Source: Candidatus Methylomirabilis sp. (GTDB lineage: Bacteria > Muiribacteriota > Ozemobacteria > Ozemobacterales > Ozemobacteraceae). Taken from it: 64,000 nt of DNA. Location of the stretch: the NCBI GenBank assembly GCA_020722725.1, contig DYKG01000009.1, positions 27,012 to 91,011 of the forward strand. The letters run 5' to 3'. The notes under the pieces are model-generated. The model had not been told where the DNA came from and did not search any database. It saw only the letters and a program-made list of their open reading frames with translations. The position numbers were made by a program, and so were the translations under genes. Shown here in pieces: positions 50,807 to 58,114 of the stretch. Positions within the stretch are counted from its first letter, which is position 1. Every line of letters begins with the position of its first letter.

Positions 50807-52288
50807 TCAGCCTGCCGATTCGGGTAAAAGCTGTGCAGGAAAGCCTGAAAAGCTCAGTTCGCAGGAAAACCCTGCAATGGTGCGTTCGAGTGGGAAGTTG
50901 GCAAAGAACGGATCAAGCGGCGAGCCTGTCGGTCCCACTTCGGGAAGCCGGTTGAAAAGAAGGAATGAGGTTTTCTTCGCTGCCTGGGCCATGAATTGTC
51001 TGAGCAGTGGCGTTTCGTGGCTGCCGGCAAAAATGCTCAGGCTCATGCACTGGTCAAGACTTTTCACCGCCATTTCCAGCTCTGCTGCTTTTTCGAAAGT
51101 GATAAACAGCGCCAGCGGTCCGGGAACATGATCGTGAAACTGCTGCGGCGATTTGAAGCAGGTTCTTGCATCGGCCACCAGCACCGTATTCGGGTAAATG
51201 AACGGCGATGGCTGAAAAAATTCCTTGCGGGTGAGCTTGCGGGCACCAGACCTGATCAGGCCGGCAACCGTTTCGTCGAGGTGGCGGGCCTTGATGTCTG
51301 AAAGCATGCCTTTGGCATCGCGCTGATTGAAAGAGTCAATTACCTGATGAATAAGCTGTGAGCCGGGCCGGTCTTCGACAATGAAAAACGGGCCGGGGCG
51401 GCAGCTGTTCTGGCCGTTGTTGTGCAGCGCAAGTCTGGTGATTTCTCTGGCAAGCTGTTCACGATTTGCTTCGACGCAATCGGGAAAAATGAAAACCGGA
51501 TTGGCCAGTGCCGGGTTACACCAGAAAGTTTTGCCGGTGAATGCGGCATTTTCTCTGATGGCTTTTGCTGATCTCTGGCTGCCTGCAAATGAAACTGCGC
51601 CTGTCATTGGGTGAGCGGCAATATGATAACCCAGGTCGCGGGAAGTATGGTGAAAATACTGAAACAGCGATAACGGCAGGTTGAGACTTGAAATTGCCTG
51701 ATGAACTATTTTTGCCGCGAGATAACCGGTCATCGGCAGGCCCGGGTTGCCTTTTGCAATTATTGAATTGCCTGCGGCCAGAGCCGCTGCAAAGTTCACG
51801 CCGGTGCATGAGCCAAGGCGAAATGGTGACCAGGCTGGTGAAAAAAGCACTACCGGCCCGTTCAAAGGTCGCGAAAACGAATGCAGATTGCCGGTTTCGT
51901 CGAAGAAAGTTCTGGTTGCCTGCTGGTTGCTCACCAGATCAGCCGCTTTTTTTAAATATTCAATTGAAACCGCCAGTTCGGATTTTTCGAGAAAGGGCGT
52001 TTTTTCAAGTCCGGTTTCCTGATGGGCGGTCTCGACAAGATTTTCGCTCTCAGCGGCAAATCCATCGGCAATTCTGCCGAGAAGCTGCGAAATTAGCTGC
52101 GGGCTGATGCTTTCGATGGCCGAACGGTCTTGATGCTGGCTTTGCAGCATTTCGTCGAGGTCGAGAAAACTTGAAACCGGAAAACTGTCGGGAAGCTGCT
52201 TGCCGGTGAGAGGGCTGACTGTCTTGAACGACGAAACCGGAAAACTTGCTTCGGTCCAGAGTCCGTTTTTCAACACCGGATGATGCAT
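50807..52288 (-). CDS. Aldehyde-dehydrogenase-superfamily protein lacking catalytic residues
   Basis: Start at 52288 (GAGGCGG upstream; overlaps the HAMP gene's end closely). The 493-residue length and the N-terminal NGLWTEASFPVSSF, with SPLTGKQL, resemble alpha-ketoglutaric-semialdehyde dehydrogenases. The cofactor Lys is kept (IIAKGNPGL, K179). The usual catalytic Asn is Trp153 (LFSPAWSPFRLG). At the active-site Cys position (GQxC) the sequence is GQNSCRPG, giving Ser295 at the position and Cys296 one residue late. The general-base Glu is also absent (FWCNPALANPVF). It may not oxidise aldehydes. It is in an operon with a HAMP protein. Possible pseudo-enzyme or altered chemistry. Confidence 0.75.
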   Translation of the reverse strand: MHHPVLKNGLWTEASFPVSSFKTVSPLTGKQLPDSFPVSSFLDLDEMLQSQHQDRSAIESISPQLISQLLGRIADGFAAESENLVETAHQETGLEKTPFLEKSELAVSIEYLKKAADLVSNQQATRTFFDETGNLHSFSRPLNGPVVLFSPAWSPFRLGSCTGVNFAAALAAGNSIIAKGNPGLPMTGYLAAKIVHQAISSLNLPLSLFQYFHHTSRDLGYHIAAHPMTGAVSFAGSQRSAKAIRENAAFTGKTFWCNPALANPVFIFPDCVEANREQLAREITRLALHNNGQNSCRPGPFFIVEDRPGSQLIHQVIDSFNQRDAKGMLSDIKARHLDETVAGLIRSGARKLTRKEFFQPSPFIYPNTVLVADARTCFKSPQQFHDHVPGPLALFITFEKAAELEMAVKSLDQCMSLSIFAGSHETPLLRQFMAQAAKKTSFLLFNRLPEVGPTGSPLDPFFANFPLERTIAGFSCELSFSGFPAQLLPESAG

Positions 52289-52289
52289 G

Positions 52290-52922
52290 TTAAACCGCCT
52301 CGGTTTCTGATTTGTCGGCTTCATCTTCTTCAGGCTTTCCGTCGATTTTAAAGCCGCTGGTCACGATTCTAAGTTCTTCGATAATTTTGTACAGATCGTT
52401 GGTGACCCCTTCCACTGCCGACGGGTCCTGCTTTTTCTGGTCAATCGTATTTTTGAGTTTGTTGCCGGCAACAATGAGCTTCTCGATAATTTCGCGATCT
52501 TTGGCAACCATGTTGCGCAGCGAATCTGACATTTTGTTGAAAGCTTCCTGAAGCTCGCCAAGTTCATCGCCGTGGCGCAGGTGAATCTGATAGGTCAGAT
52601 CACCCGAAGCGATGATTCGCGTCGTCTCTTCCAGCCTGTACACCGGCCCCGCTATCTTGTGTGAGACAAAAATCGACAAAATGGCAATGACAAAGATGAA
52701 CACCACTATCCATTTCAGCAGTATGCCGTTGACCGAGTCGAAAATCTCAGAAAGCTTGTCGAGGGTCAGGTCGGGAGTGTTGGCGATTTTACTCCACGAG
52801 GTGTGGTAGATGATCCAGCCGACACCGAAGGCCACCATCAGCATGGTCGAAATGATAATTCCCATATATCTAAGCTGCAGGCCGGTTTTGATAAGATAGG
52901 TTCTTCTTCGTTGCTTACTCAT
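52290..52922 (-). CDS. Two-helix membrane protein with cytoplasmic HAMP domain
   Basis: A 210-residue protein with two transmembrane segments (about 18-40 and 69-88), a small extracytoplasmic loop, and a HAMP domain (KIAGPVYRLEETTRIIASGD, then LTYQIHLRHGDELGELQEAF) followed by a coiled-coil tail ending in acidic residues (EEDEADKSETEAV). No kinase or cyclase output is fused, so it may signal by interaction. The downstream neighbour is the aldehyde-dehydrogenase-like gene; upstream is the 123-residue pilin-like gene. GAGG precedes the start. Confidence 0.75.
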   Translation of the reverse strand: MSKQRRRTYLIKTGLQLRYMGIIISTMLMVAFGVGWIIYHTSWSKIANTPDLTLDKLSEIFDSVNGILLKWIVVFIFVIAILSIFVSHKIAGPVYRLEETTRIIASGDLTYQIHLRHGDELGELQEAFNKMSDSLRNMVAKDREIIEKLIVAGNKLKNTIDQKKQDPSAVEGVTNDLYKIIEELRIVTSGFKIDGKPEEDEADKSETEAV

Positions 52923-52934
52923 AAAACCTCGATT

Positions 52935-53306
52935 CTATAACTTGTCTTTGTCGTGAAAACTGCAGACAATGCGACCGTTTTCACCGATAAAGTAACGCCC
53001 ATTTTCGGGGCAGGTCTGAACTTCTGCAAGAAAGCCCTTTTCCTTGAGATAATCAAGATCGATGGGCTGGCCTTTGATCATGATCGCTTTGGTATTGTTG
53101 GCATCATGGTCTTCCACGGCGATTTTAACCTTTTTTCTTATTTCCCGGCAGGTAATCGCATTGATTCCCGACTGCATGTTGAGAAACTGGGGAAAAAACA
53201 GAAAAACTGAAAGCAGCAGGCCGACCAGCAGAAAGATAACGACGTATAAGCCGATGTTTCCGCGGCTCATGGCCTGTTCTAACCCAGGTATCCGAAATTT
53301 CTTCAT
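52935..53306 (-). CDS. Membrane-anchored protein with pseudopilin-like C-terminal pattern
   Basis: A 123-residue protein with a cytoplasmic start (MKKFRIPGLEQAMSRGN), one transmembrane helix (about 19-43, IGLYVVIFLLVGLLLSVFLF) and a small C-terminal domain: TCREIRKKVKIAVEDHDANN, LDYLKEKGFLAEVQTCPENG, RYFIGENGRIVCSFHDKD. The order C...A-V-E...D...L...CP..G.Y...G.I.C..H is also found in the middle of the 1,865-residue protein (CYANQRVLLGAVEMYNMDHE, CRYEVHGDLSSNGYIYCRLH). AGGAG before the ATG. A type IV pilin-like subunit or a shared metal-binding domain are possible; the canonical pilin leader with Glu5 is missing here. Confidence 0.6.
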   Translation of the reverse strand: MKKFRIPGLEQAMSRGNIGLYVVIFLLVGLLLSVFLFFPQFLNMQSGINAITCREIRKKVKIAVEDHDANNTKAIMIKGQPIDLDYLKEKGFLAEVQTCPENGRYFIGENGRIVCSFHDKDKL

Positions 53307-53356
53307 CTTTTCTCCTGAAAATTGTTTTTAGGTTTATCGGAAAAATGCCGTAAAAG

Positions 53357-54295
53357 TCATGGAGGCAACTGTGAGAGGGCCGATCCAAGACTCTTGAGAG
53401 CATTTAAAAAGCTCTCTGGAAGCTCGGCCTTCCATTCCATCGCTTTGCCGTTGGCCGGGTGCCTCAGCGCCAGTCGCCGGCTGTGCAGAAAATGTTCGGC
53501 AAGACCGTTAAAGCGTTTGCCGCCGTAAATTACATCGCCGAGCAGCGGGTGACCGGTAAACGCCATGTGAACCCTGATCTGGTGCGTTCGTCCGGTCAGA
53601 ATCCGTACTTTTATCAGGGTTGCTCCTTTGAGATACTCAATAACCTCAAACTGGCTGACAGCAAGGCGCCCCTTTTCAGGTGAAGTGGCTTTCATGCGCT
53701 GACGGTGGGTCTTGTCGCGTTCGATCGCTACTTCGATGCGGCCTTTGCGGTTTACGATATGGCCCTGAATAATTGCCAGATATTCTTTCTCAATTTCATG
53801 GCCAGCGAAAGCATGTGCCAGCTTGCGATGGGTTTCTTTGCTTTTGGCCAGAACCATGACGCCGCTGGTTCCTTTGTCGAGGCGGTGAACAACACCGGGT
53901 CGAAGCGGTGCACCGATCGGCGAAAGCTTGCAGTAGCCGAGCAGGGCAGAAACAACCGTTTCTTTTTCCGCGCCGGCGCCTGGGTGAACCACCAGTCCGC
54001 TTGGTTTGTTGATAACGATAAGGCTGCGATCTTCATATAGCACCGGAAAATTAAGCGGGGTGGCATCGAGAGTCGGCTCTAAGTCGGGCTTGGCTTCGGG
54101 CAGCAGAATTCTTTCGCCGCCTTTGAGCTTGAGTCCGGGTTTGGTTGCCGTGCCGTCGATGGTGATTTCACCACTTTTTATCATATCTTGAGCTCGGGTG
54201 CGCGAAATTGAGGTGCCGAACTTCTGGCTGACCGCAGCATCAAGCCGCTGTCCGGCAAAATCTGGTTCAACTACCCATGTAATCGTATTATTCAT
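53357..54295 (-). CDS. rluD: Ribosomal large subunit pseudouridine synthase D family
   Basis: A 312-residue pseudouridine synthase. Start at 54295 (AGGAAAAAG upstream; MNNTITWVVEPDFAGQRLDA), which overlaps the Lgt gene by eight bases; the frame is open upstream inside lgt. N-terminal S4 RNA-binding domain (about 10-70) and catalytic domain with HRLDKGTSGVMVLAK, containing the catalytic Asp, and GRTHQIRVHMAFTGHPLLGD. RluD modifies U1911, U1915 and U1917 of 23S rRNA helix 69 in the known enzyme; RluC or RluA-like targets cannot be excluded. Cluster lspA-lgt-lgt-rluD on the minus strand, like the common lspA-rluD association. Confidence 0.9.
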   Translation of the reverse strand: MNNTITWVVEPDFAGQRLDAAVSQKFGTSISRTRAQDMIKSGEITIDGTATKPGLKLKGGERILLPEAKPDLEPTLDATPLNFPVLYEDRSLIVINKPSGLVVHPGAGAEKETVVSALLGYCKLSPIGAPLRPGVVHRLDKGTSGVMVLAKSKETHRKLAHAFAGHEIEKEYLAIIQGHIVNRKGRIEVAIERDKTHRQRMKATSPEKGRLAVSQFEVIEYLKGATLIKVRILTGRTHQIRVHMAFTGHPLLGDVIYGGKRFNGLAEHFLHSRRLALRHPANGKAMEWKAELPESFLNALKSLGSALSQLPP

Positions 54296-55043
54296 TGCTT
54301 TTTCCTGAATGCTTTTGATAAAAACAGAACGTTGCGGTGACGGCCAGCAGAGCCAGGCTGACCAGCTGCGAAATCGAAAGACCCAGAATAGTGCCGCCGC
54401 GGTCGTCGCCACGAATGAATTCTATCAGAAATCGAAACAAAGTATAAGCGAAAATGTATGTGACTGCGAAATACCCGTTGGCATGCCGCTGCTGCTGCCG
54501 GTTATGCCGCAGAGACAATTGCAGATAAAGGAAAATGCAGGCCATGTAAGCGGATTCATAAAGCTGGGTCGGGTGGCGAAACACTCCTGCCGGGTCGCCG
54601 GGAAGGTGATAAAATTGGCAGAATTCGGTTGGTCTGCCGTAACAGCAATGGTTTGAAAAGCATCCGAGCCGCCCGATTGCCTGACCCAGGGCCAGTGACG
54701 GAACAAGGCTGTCGAGAACCTTACTCAAACTAAGATTCTGGTGGTGGGTGTAAATTAGAACGGCGAGTGTGGCTCCGATAAATCCGCCGTAGAAGACCAG
54801 GCCGCCCTCATGCAGTGCCAGCCAGTCACGCCAGCCGTTGAAATACTGGGGAAACAGAAGAATGTAGAGCACTCTTGCGCCAACTATGGCAAACACTGCA
54901 ATCAGCAGGCTCAGATTGATGAAATGATCGCCCTTTTCGTCGCCGACCGGCCGGTTGAACCAGAATAGAAGAATGCCGGCAGAGAATGCCAGAGTCAGAA
55001 GAACGCCATATTGCCAGGCAGAAGCTGAAATTTGCCCGATCAT
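54288..55043 (-). CDS. lgt: Prolipoprotein diacylglyceryl transferase, second copy
   Basis: A 251-residue polytopic membrane protein from 55043 (ATGA overlap with the first lgt stop). The family core HEGGLVFYGGFIGATLA, GQAIGRLGCFSNHCCYGRPT and HPTQLYESAYMACIFLYLQL is present. It transfers diacylglycerol from phosphatidylglycerol to the lipobox Cys of prolipoproteins. The Arg of GRLG, analogous to Arg143 of E. coli Lgt, is kept. Tandem with another Lgt; the two differ in sequence. One copy may be specialised for a subset of lipoproteins. It is coupled to rluD by an overlap. Confidence 0.85.
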   Translation of the reverse strand: MIGQISASAWQYGVLLTLAFSAGILLFWFNRPVGDEKGDHFINLSLLIAVFAIVGARVLYILLFPQYFNGWRDWLALHEGGLVFYGGFIGATLAVLIYTHHQNLSLSKVLDSLVPSLALGQAIGRLGCFSNHCCYGRPTEFCQFYHLPGDPAGVFRHPTQLYESAYMACIFLYLQLSLRHNRQQQRHANGYFAVTYIFAYTLFRFLIEFIRGDDRGGTILGLSISQLVSLALLAVTATFCFYQKHSGKSNE

Positions 55044-55822
55044 CTGGTCAAATGATCGATCACGCCGGTTTCTGGCATGATTCTGAGTTGTTTTGACCGA
55101 TCGATCTGCCGGCGAACCATGGCACATAAGGCAATCAGACCGATGGCAATCAGCTGTGAAAGTCGCAGACCCGCAAATACCACCGGATTTTCAGCCCGGT
55201 AAAATTCGATGAAGAACCGGAAAAGGCTGTAAAGCACCGTTGAAACAAGAAATGCTTCGCCATGATTTTTCTGAATTTTCATGAACCATTTGACTGCAAA
55301 AAATACGAGTAAGGCGGTGAACAGTTCATAGAGCTGGGTTGGATGCACCGGGGGCTGCCCAAGGGCAGGAAAAACCACGCCCCACGGCAGTGAACATGCG
55401 GTTCCGTAACAGCAGCCGTTAAGAAAGCAGCCCAGACGGCCAAAAGCGATGCCCACCGGCATTGCCAGGCCAATGCAGTCCATAACCTGCCAGAAGGGTA
55501 TGCGCCTGAATTTTAAATAGAGCAGATCAAAGATGAAACTGCTGATCAGCGAGCCGTAGAAGGTAAGACCGCCCTGTTCAAAGGCGAAAAAGTCTCGAAA
55601 ATTGAGTTTATCGGGAGCGTATTCCAGAAGAAAGAGAAGGCGTGAACCGCTGATGCCGACGAAAAGCTGAATCAGCAGCATGTCAAAGATTGCTTCAGCA
55701 GGCAGGCCGCGCCGGCGGGCTTCCCTGACCGTGATAAAGGTGCCAAGGCTGTAGCCAATGGCGGTCATGAGACCATAGGAATAAATGTTAAACCATGGGG
55801 TTGACCATAAAATAGGGTGCAT
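55040..55822 (-). CDS. lgt: Prolipoprotein diacylglyceryl transferase, first copy
   Basis: A 260-residue polytopic membrane enzyme. Motifs: FEQGGLTFYGSLISSFIFDL, GIAFGRLGCFLNGCCYGTAC and VHPTQLYELFTALLVFF. The N-terminus MHPILWSTPWFNIYSYGLMT is the usual Lgt start. Function as for the second copy: lipidation of lipobox Cys in the membrane before LspA cleavage. Its start lies twelve bases after the lspA stop, so the two are probably co-transcribed. Confidence 0.9.
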   Translation of the reverse strand: MHPILWSTPWFNIYSYGLMTAIGYSLGTFITVREARRRGLPAEAIFDMLLIQLFVGISGSRLLFLLEYAPDKLNFRDFFAFEQGGLTFYGSLISSFIFDLLYLKFRRIPFWQVMDCIGLAMPVGIAFGRLGCFLNGCCYGTACSLPWGVVFPALGQPPVHPTQLYELFTALLVFFAVKWFMKIQKNHGEAFLVSTVLYSLFRFFIEFYRAENPVVFAGLRLSQLIAIGLIALCAMVRRQIDRSKQLRIMPETGVIDHLTR

Positions 55823-55833
55823 TTCAGGTCATG

Positions 55834-56442
55834 TCAGGCAGTGGGTGCTGGCTGCAGCTGGTCTTTGTTCTCAGAGTCTTCATCCGGGCTGAGAAAAAAG
55901 ATGTCAACAAACAGCATGAATACGCCAAAATCGATGGCAACGTCGGCAACGTTGAACACCGGAAAATCGAAGCTGCCAAAGTGGAACAGGAAGAAATCGA
56001 TGACGAAACCGTAAATGATGCGGTCATAGAGGTTGCCGATCGCGCCACCGACGAGGAGAGCCAGTGACCATCGGGTCAGACGCTCTTCTTCAGGGAGCTT
56101 CAGGCTGTAATAGGCGATGATGACTATCATGCTCAGAGCCATGACAATCGGCGGCAGGCGCCAGTCGGGAAACCAGCCGAAGGCGACGCCGGGGTTTTTT
56201 ACATAGGTAATGGTGAAGAACTCGTCAACCACTTTAACGGGAAGCAGATGTGAGTTGTTCAGTATGACCAGCTTGGTGAAACGGTCGAGCACGAAGAAAA
56301 TTGCGGCATAGAGCAATACCGACGGTGATCGCAGATGATAACCAAGATTTCTGATCAGGTGCAATGGATAAATCACAATGGTGAAGATTCCTGATATCAG
56401 GATTGTGATTGTCCATGCCATAAGGTTTTTCAAAGATTTCAT
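55834..56442 (-). CDS. lspA: Lipoprotein signal peptidase (signal peptidase II)
   Basis: A membrane aspartic protease that removes the signal peptide from diacylglyceryl-prolipoproteins. The two catalytic Asp are visible: GGAIGNLYDRIIYGFVIDF and FNVADVAIDFGVFMLF. ITYVKNPGVAFGWF is the conserved NxGxAF region. At 202 residues it is longer than usual (about 160) by an N-terminal extension with one extra hydrophobic helix (about 8-27, MAWTITILISGIFTIVIYPL). Four core helices follow. First gene of the lspA-lgt-lgt-rluD run; the ribosome binding site is GGGAAA. Confidence 0.93.
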   Translation of the reverse strand: MKSLKNLMAWTITILISGIFTIVIYPLHLIRNLGYHLRSPSVLLYAAIFFVLDRFTKLVILNNSHLLPVKVVDEFFTITYVKNPGVAFGWFPDWRLPPIVMALSMIVIIAYYSLKLPEEERLTRWSLALLVGGAIGNLYDRIIYGFVIDFFLFHFGSFDFPVFNVADVAIDFGVFMLFVDIFFLSPDEDSENKDQLQPAPTA

Positions 56443-56653
56443 AATTTTCCCGTTATTTGGATTGATGGTGGTAAATCATCAACCCTTTCGACAGCTTTCA
56501 TTTATTTTTGAACAAAAACTGAAAATTTTTCAAAATCTTTTTTGGGAAGTTGTGGGCAATATTGTTAAAAAGTCTAACTGTTCCGGTAAAAAATGCCGAT
56601 ACAACCCAGAGGCCTGTATTAGCAGGAACCAGTTTGGAGGTCACAAATCACAT

Positions 56654-57697
56654 ATGAAGTCTTATCGTCAGATTCGGCTGAACTCATGGCTGCTGGTGCT
56701 AACCATCGTGGCAGCGGCGTTCATGTCGGCAGGATGCTCGTCTTCATCAACTTCGAACAGCAATGTTAACCCGCTTGGAGCCTACCAGAGCACCAGTCCC
56801 TCGACGACACTGGTGACTGACGGTTCTATTCAGAACCCCGGAGCGATTGATTCTCCGATCATTTCAACTCCGACTGATGGGTCGAGCAGTATCAACGGCC
56901 ATGCAAACGCGCCGCTGCTCGACAACATGCATCCCGGCTGGCAGCAGGCCGATTGTCTTTCCTGCCACAGTGATGCTTCACGCAATCCCGACCATTATTA
57001 CACTGATTCCAGTCAGTGCTATCTGTGCCACGGAACCAACGGTCTGCCTGGATTCGGTGACAATATTCCCCCGATTATCAGCGGCGTGGTTTGCACCCCG
57101 ACCAGCAAATCGGTGCAGATTAACTGGAAAACCGATGAACTGTGTCTGAGCCGCCTGGTTCTGCGAACCATCGGTGGCGACCGCCTTGAATTTCCGGTCA
57201 GCATGACCTATTCAACCGGTCATAAATACCAGGTCAGCGGGTTAATCGCCCAGACCTATTACACCTATGAAATCATCTGCACTGATAAGAGCGGCAACCA
57301 GACAAGCACTGCCACTTTCGGTGTTCTATCATTCACAACTACTGCGGCAGAAATTGATGTAAATTCTGTTGGCACCAGTGGCGAAGATGAAACCACCGCT
57401 TTCTTCTCCAATGTCGAAATCAAGAACAGCGGTTCGTTCAAGGCCTCAGTAAAATTTACCGCTGCCGATCCGAGCACTGTGTTCATCTATTTTGTTTACA
57501 AAGATACCAACCAGCTGGCAACCCAGATGCGCTTGAATGATCTGGTCAACAATCAGCCGATCACCACTTTCGACGGTTTCGTAACCGGCCTGCAGGCAGG
57601 CACCGAATACAAAACCTACCTTGAAGCTACCGACACCGGCTTTGTTATACACAATAGCAACATCTATAACATAAAAACCGACGCATTCGGCGGCTGA
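56654..57697 (+). CDS. Lipoprotein with two CxxCH haem motifs and an FnIII-like domain
   Basis: Start at ATG 56654, because GGAGG lies upstream and it begins a lipoprotein signal (MKSYRQIRLNSWLLVLTIVA, then AAAFMSAGC). The mature 325 residues begin with a Ser/Thr-rich linker. Two CxxCH motifs (DCLSCHSDASRNPDHYY, SQCYLCHGTNG; about residues 107-135) indicate covalent c-type haems, with His residues nearby for axial ligands. After this an FnIII-like domain (KSVQINWKTDELCLSRLVLR, LEFPVSMTYSTGHKYQVSGL) and a further beta-rich region. It would act at the cell surface, perhaps in electron transfer. Divergent from lspA; a strong terminator follows. Confidence 0.75.
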   Translation: MKSYRQIRLNSWLLVLTIVAAAFMSAGCSSSSTSNSNVNPLGAYQSTSPSTTLVTDGSIQNPGAIDSPIISTPTDGSSSINGHANAPLLDNMHPGWQQADCLSCHSDASRNPDHYYTDSSQCYLCHGTNGLPGFGDNIPPIISGVVCTPTSKSVQINWKTDELCLSRLVLRTIGGDRLEFPVSMTYSTGHKYQVSGLIAQTYYTYEIICTDKSGNQTSTATFGVLSFTTTAAEIDVNSVGTSGEDETTAFFSNVEIKNSGSFKASVKFTAADPSTVFIYFVYKDTNQLATQMRLNDLVNNQPITTFDGFVTGLQAGTEYKTYLEATDTGFVIHNSNIYNIKTDAFGG

Positions 57698-57720
57698 CCC
57701 AAGCCCCGACCCTCAAACTG

Positions 57721-57760
57721 CAAAACCCCCGCCGGGAATCCTGGCGGGGGTTTTGTTTGC
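57721..57760 (+). terminator. Rho-independent terminator after the haem lipoprotein gene
   Basis: CAAAACCCCCGCC (57721-57733) pairs with GGCGGGGGTTTTG (57743-57755), a 13-pair GC-rich stem with a short loop and a T run. Lies 23 bases after the stop. It may be bidirectional. Confidence 0.9.
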
Positions 57761-58045
57761 CCAAACGATTTTTGCCGGGGTGATTTCAATTGCAAAAAAT
57801 TGAATATTTTTTTGAAAAATTTAAACCCCCGTTTTAACCGACGCATTATTTGACCAACCGTTCCGCATTTGAAAAATGATTACAAAAAAATCACATCATC
57901 CATGGTTCGGCATTAAAAACCGCATCCGGTTCACCGGCAATATTTTTAAAATCCCTGTTCTGCCGGTCAAAATGCCATTTTTCTGGGTTTTGAATGATAT
58001 ACGATCTAAAGGTGGTTAAGTTATAAAAAGATTAAAATCTGGGGG
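57761..58045. other. Intergenic stretch upstream of the cas operon
   Basis: AT-rich, no coding frame with support. It is bounded by the terminator at 57721-57760 and the promoter at 58046-58074. A 12-base repeat AACCGACGCATT occurs at 57676 (in the previous gene) and 57836 and is probably chance. No CRISPR repeat or leader was recognised. Confidence 0.4.
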
Positions 58046-58074
58046 TTAAAATCCTTCAAAAATTATGATATAAT
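58046..58074 (+). promoter_or_regulatory. Extended -10 promoter of the type I-C cas operon
   Basis: TATAAT at 58069-58074 preceded by TGA (58066-58068), the extended -10 form TGNTATAAT. A weak -35 TTAAAA lies at 58046-58051 with a 17-base spacer. Start near 58081 would leave a leader of about 35 bases before the cas3 ATG at 58115. Confidence 0.6.
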
Positions 58075-58114
58075 TTTTTAGAGTAAAAGATCTTTTGGAT
58101 GATTGTGCTGAAAA

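Noticed and set aside
56570..56650. Possible c-di-GMP or other riboswitch upstream of the haem lipoprotein gene
   Set aside because: Some GC-rich short inverted stretches occur but the conserved riboswitch core motifs are absent.
57676..57847. 12-base repeat AACCGACGCATT at 57676 and 57836
   Set aside because: Only two copies in unrelated contexts, no flanking structure; probably chance.
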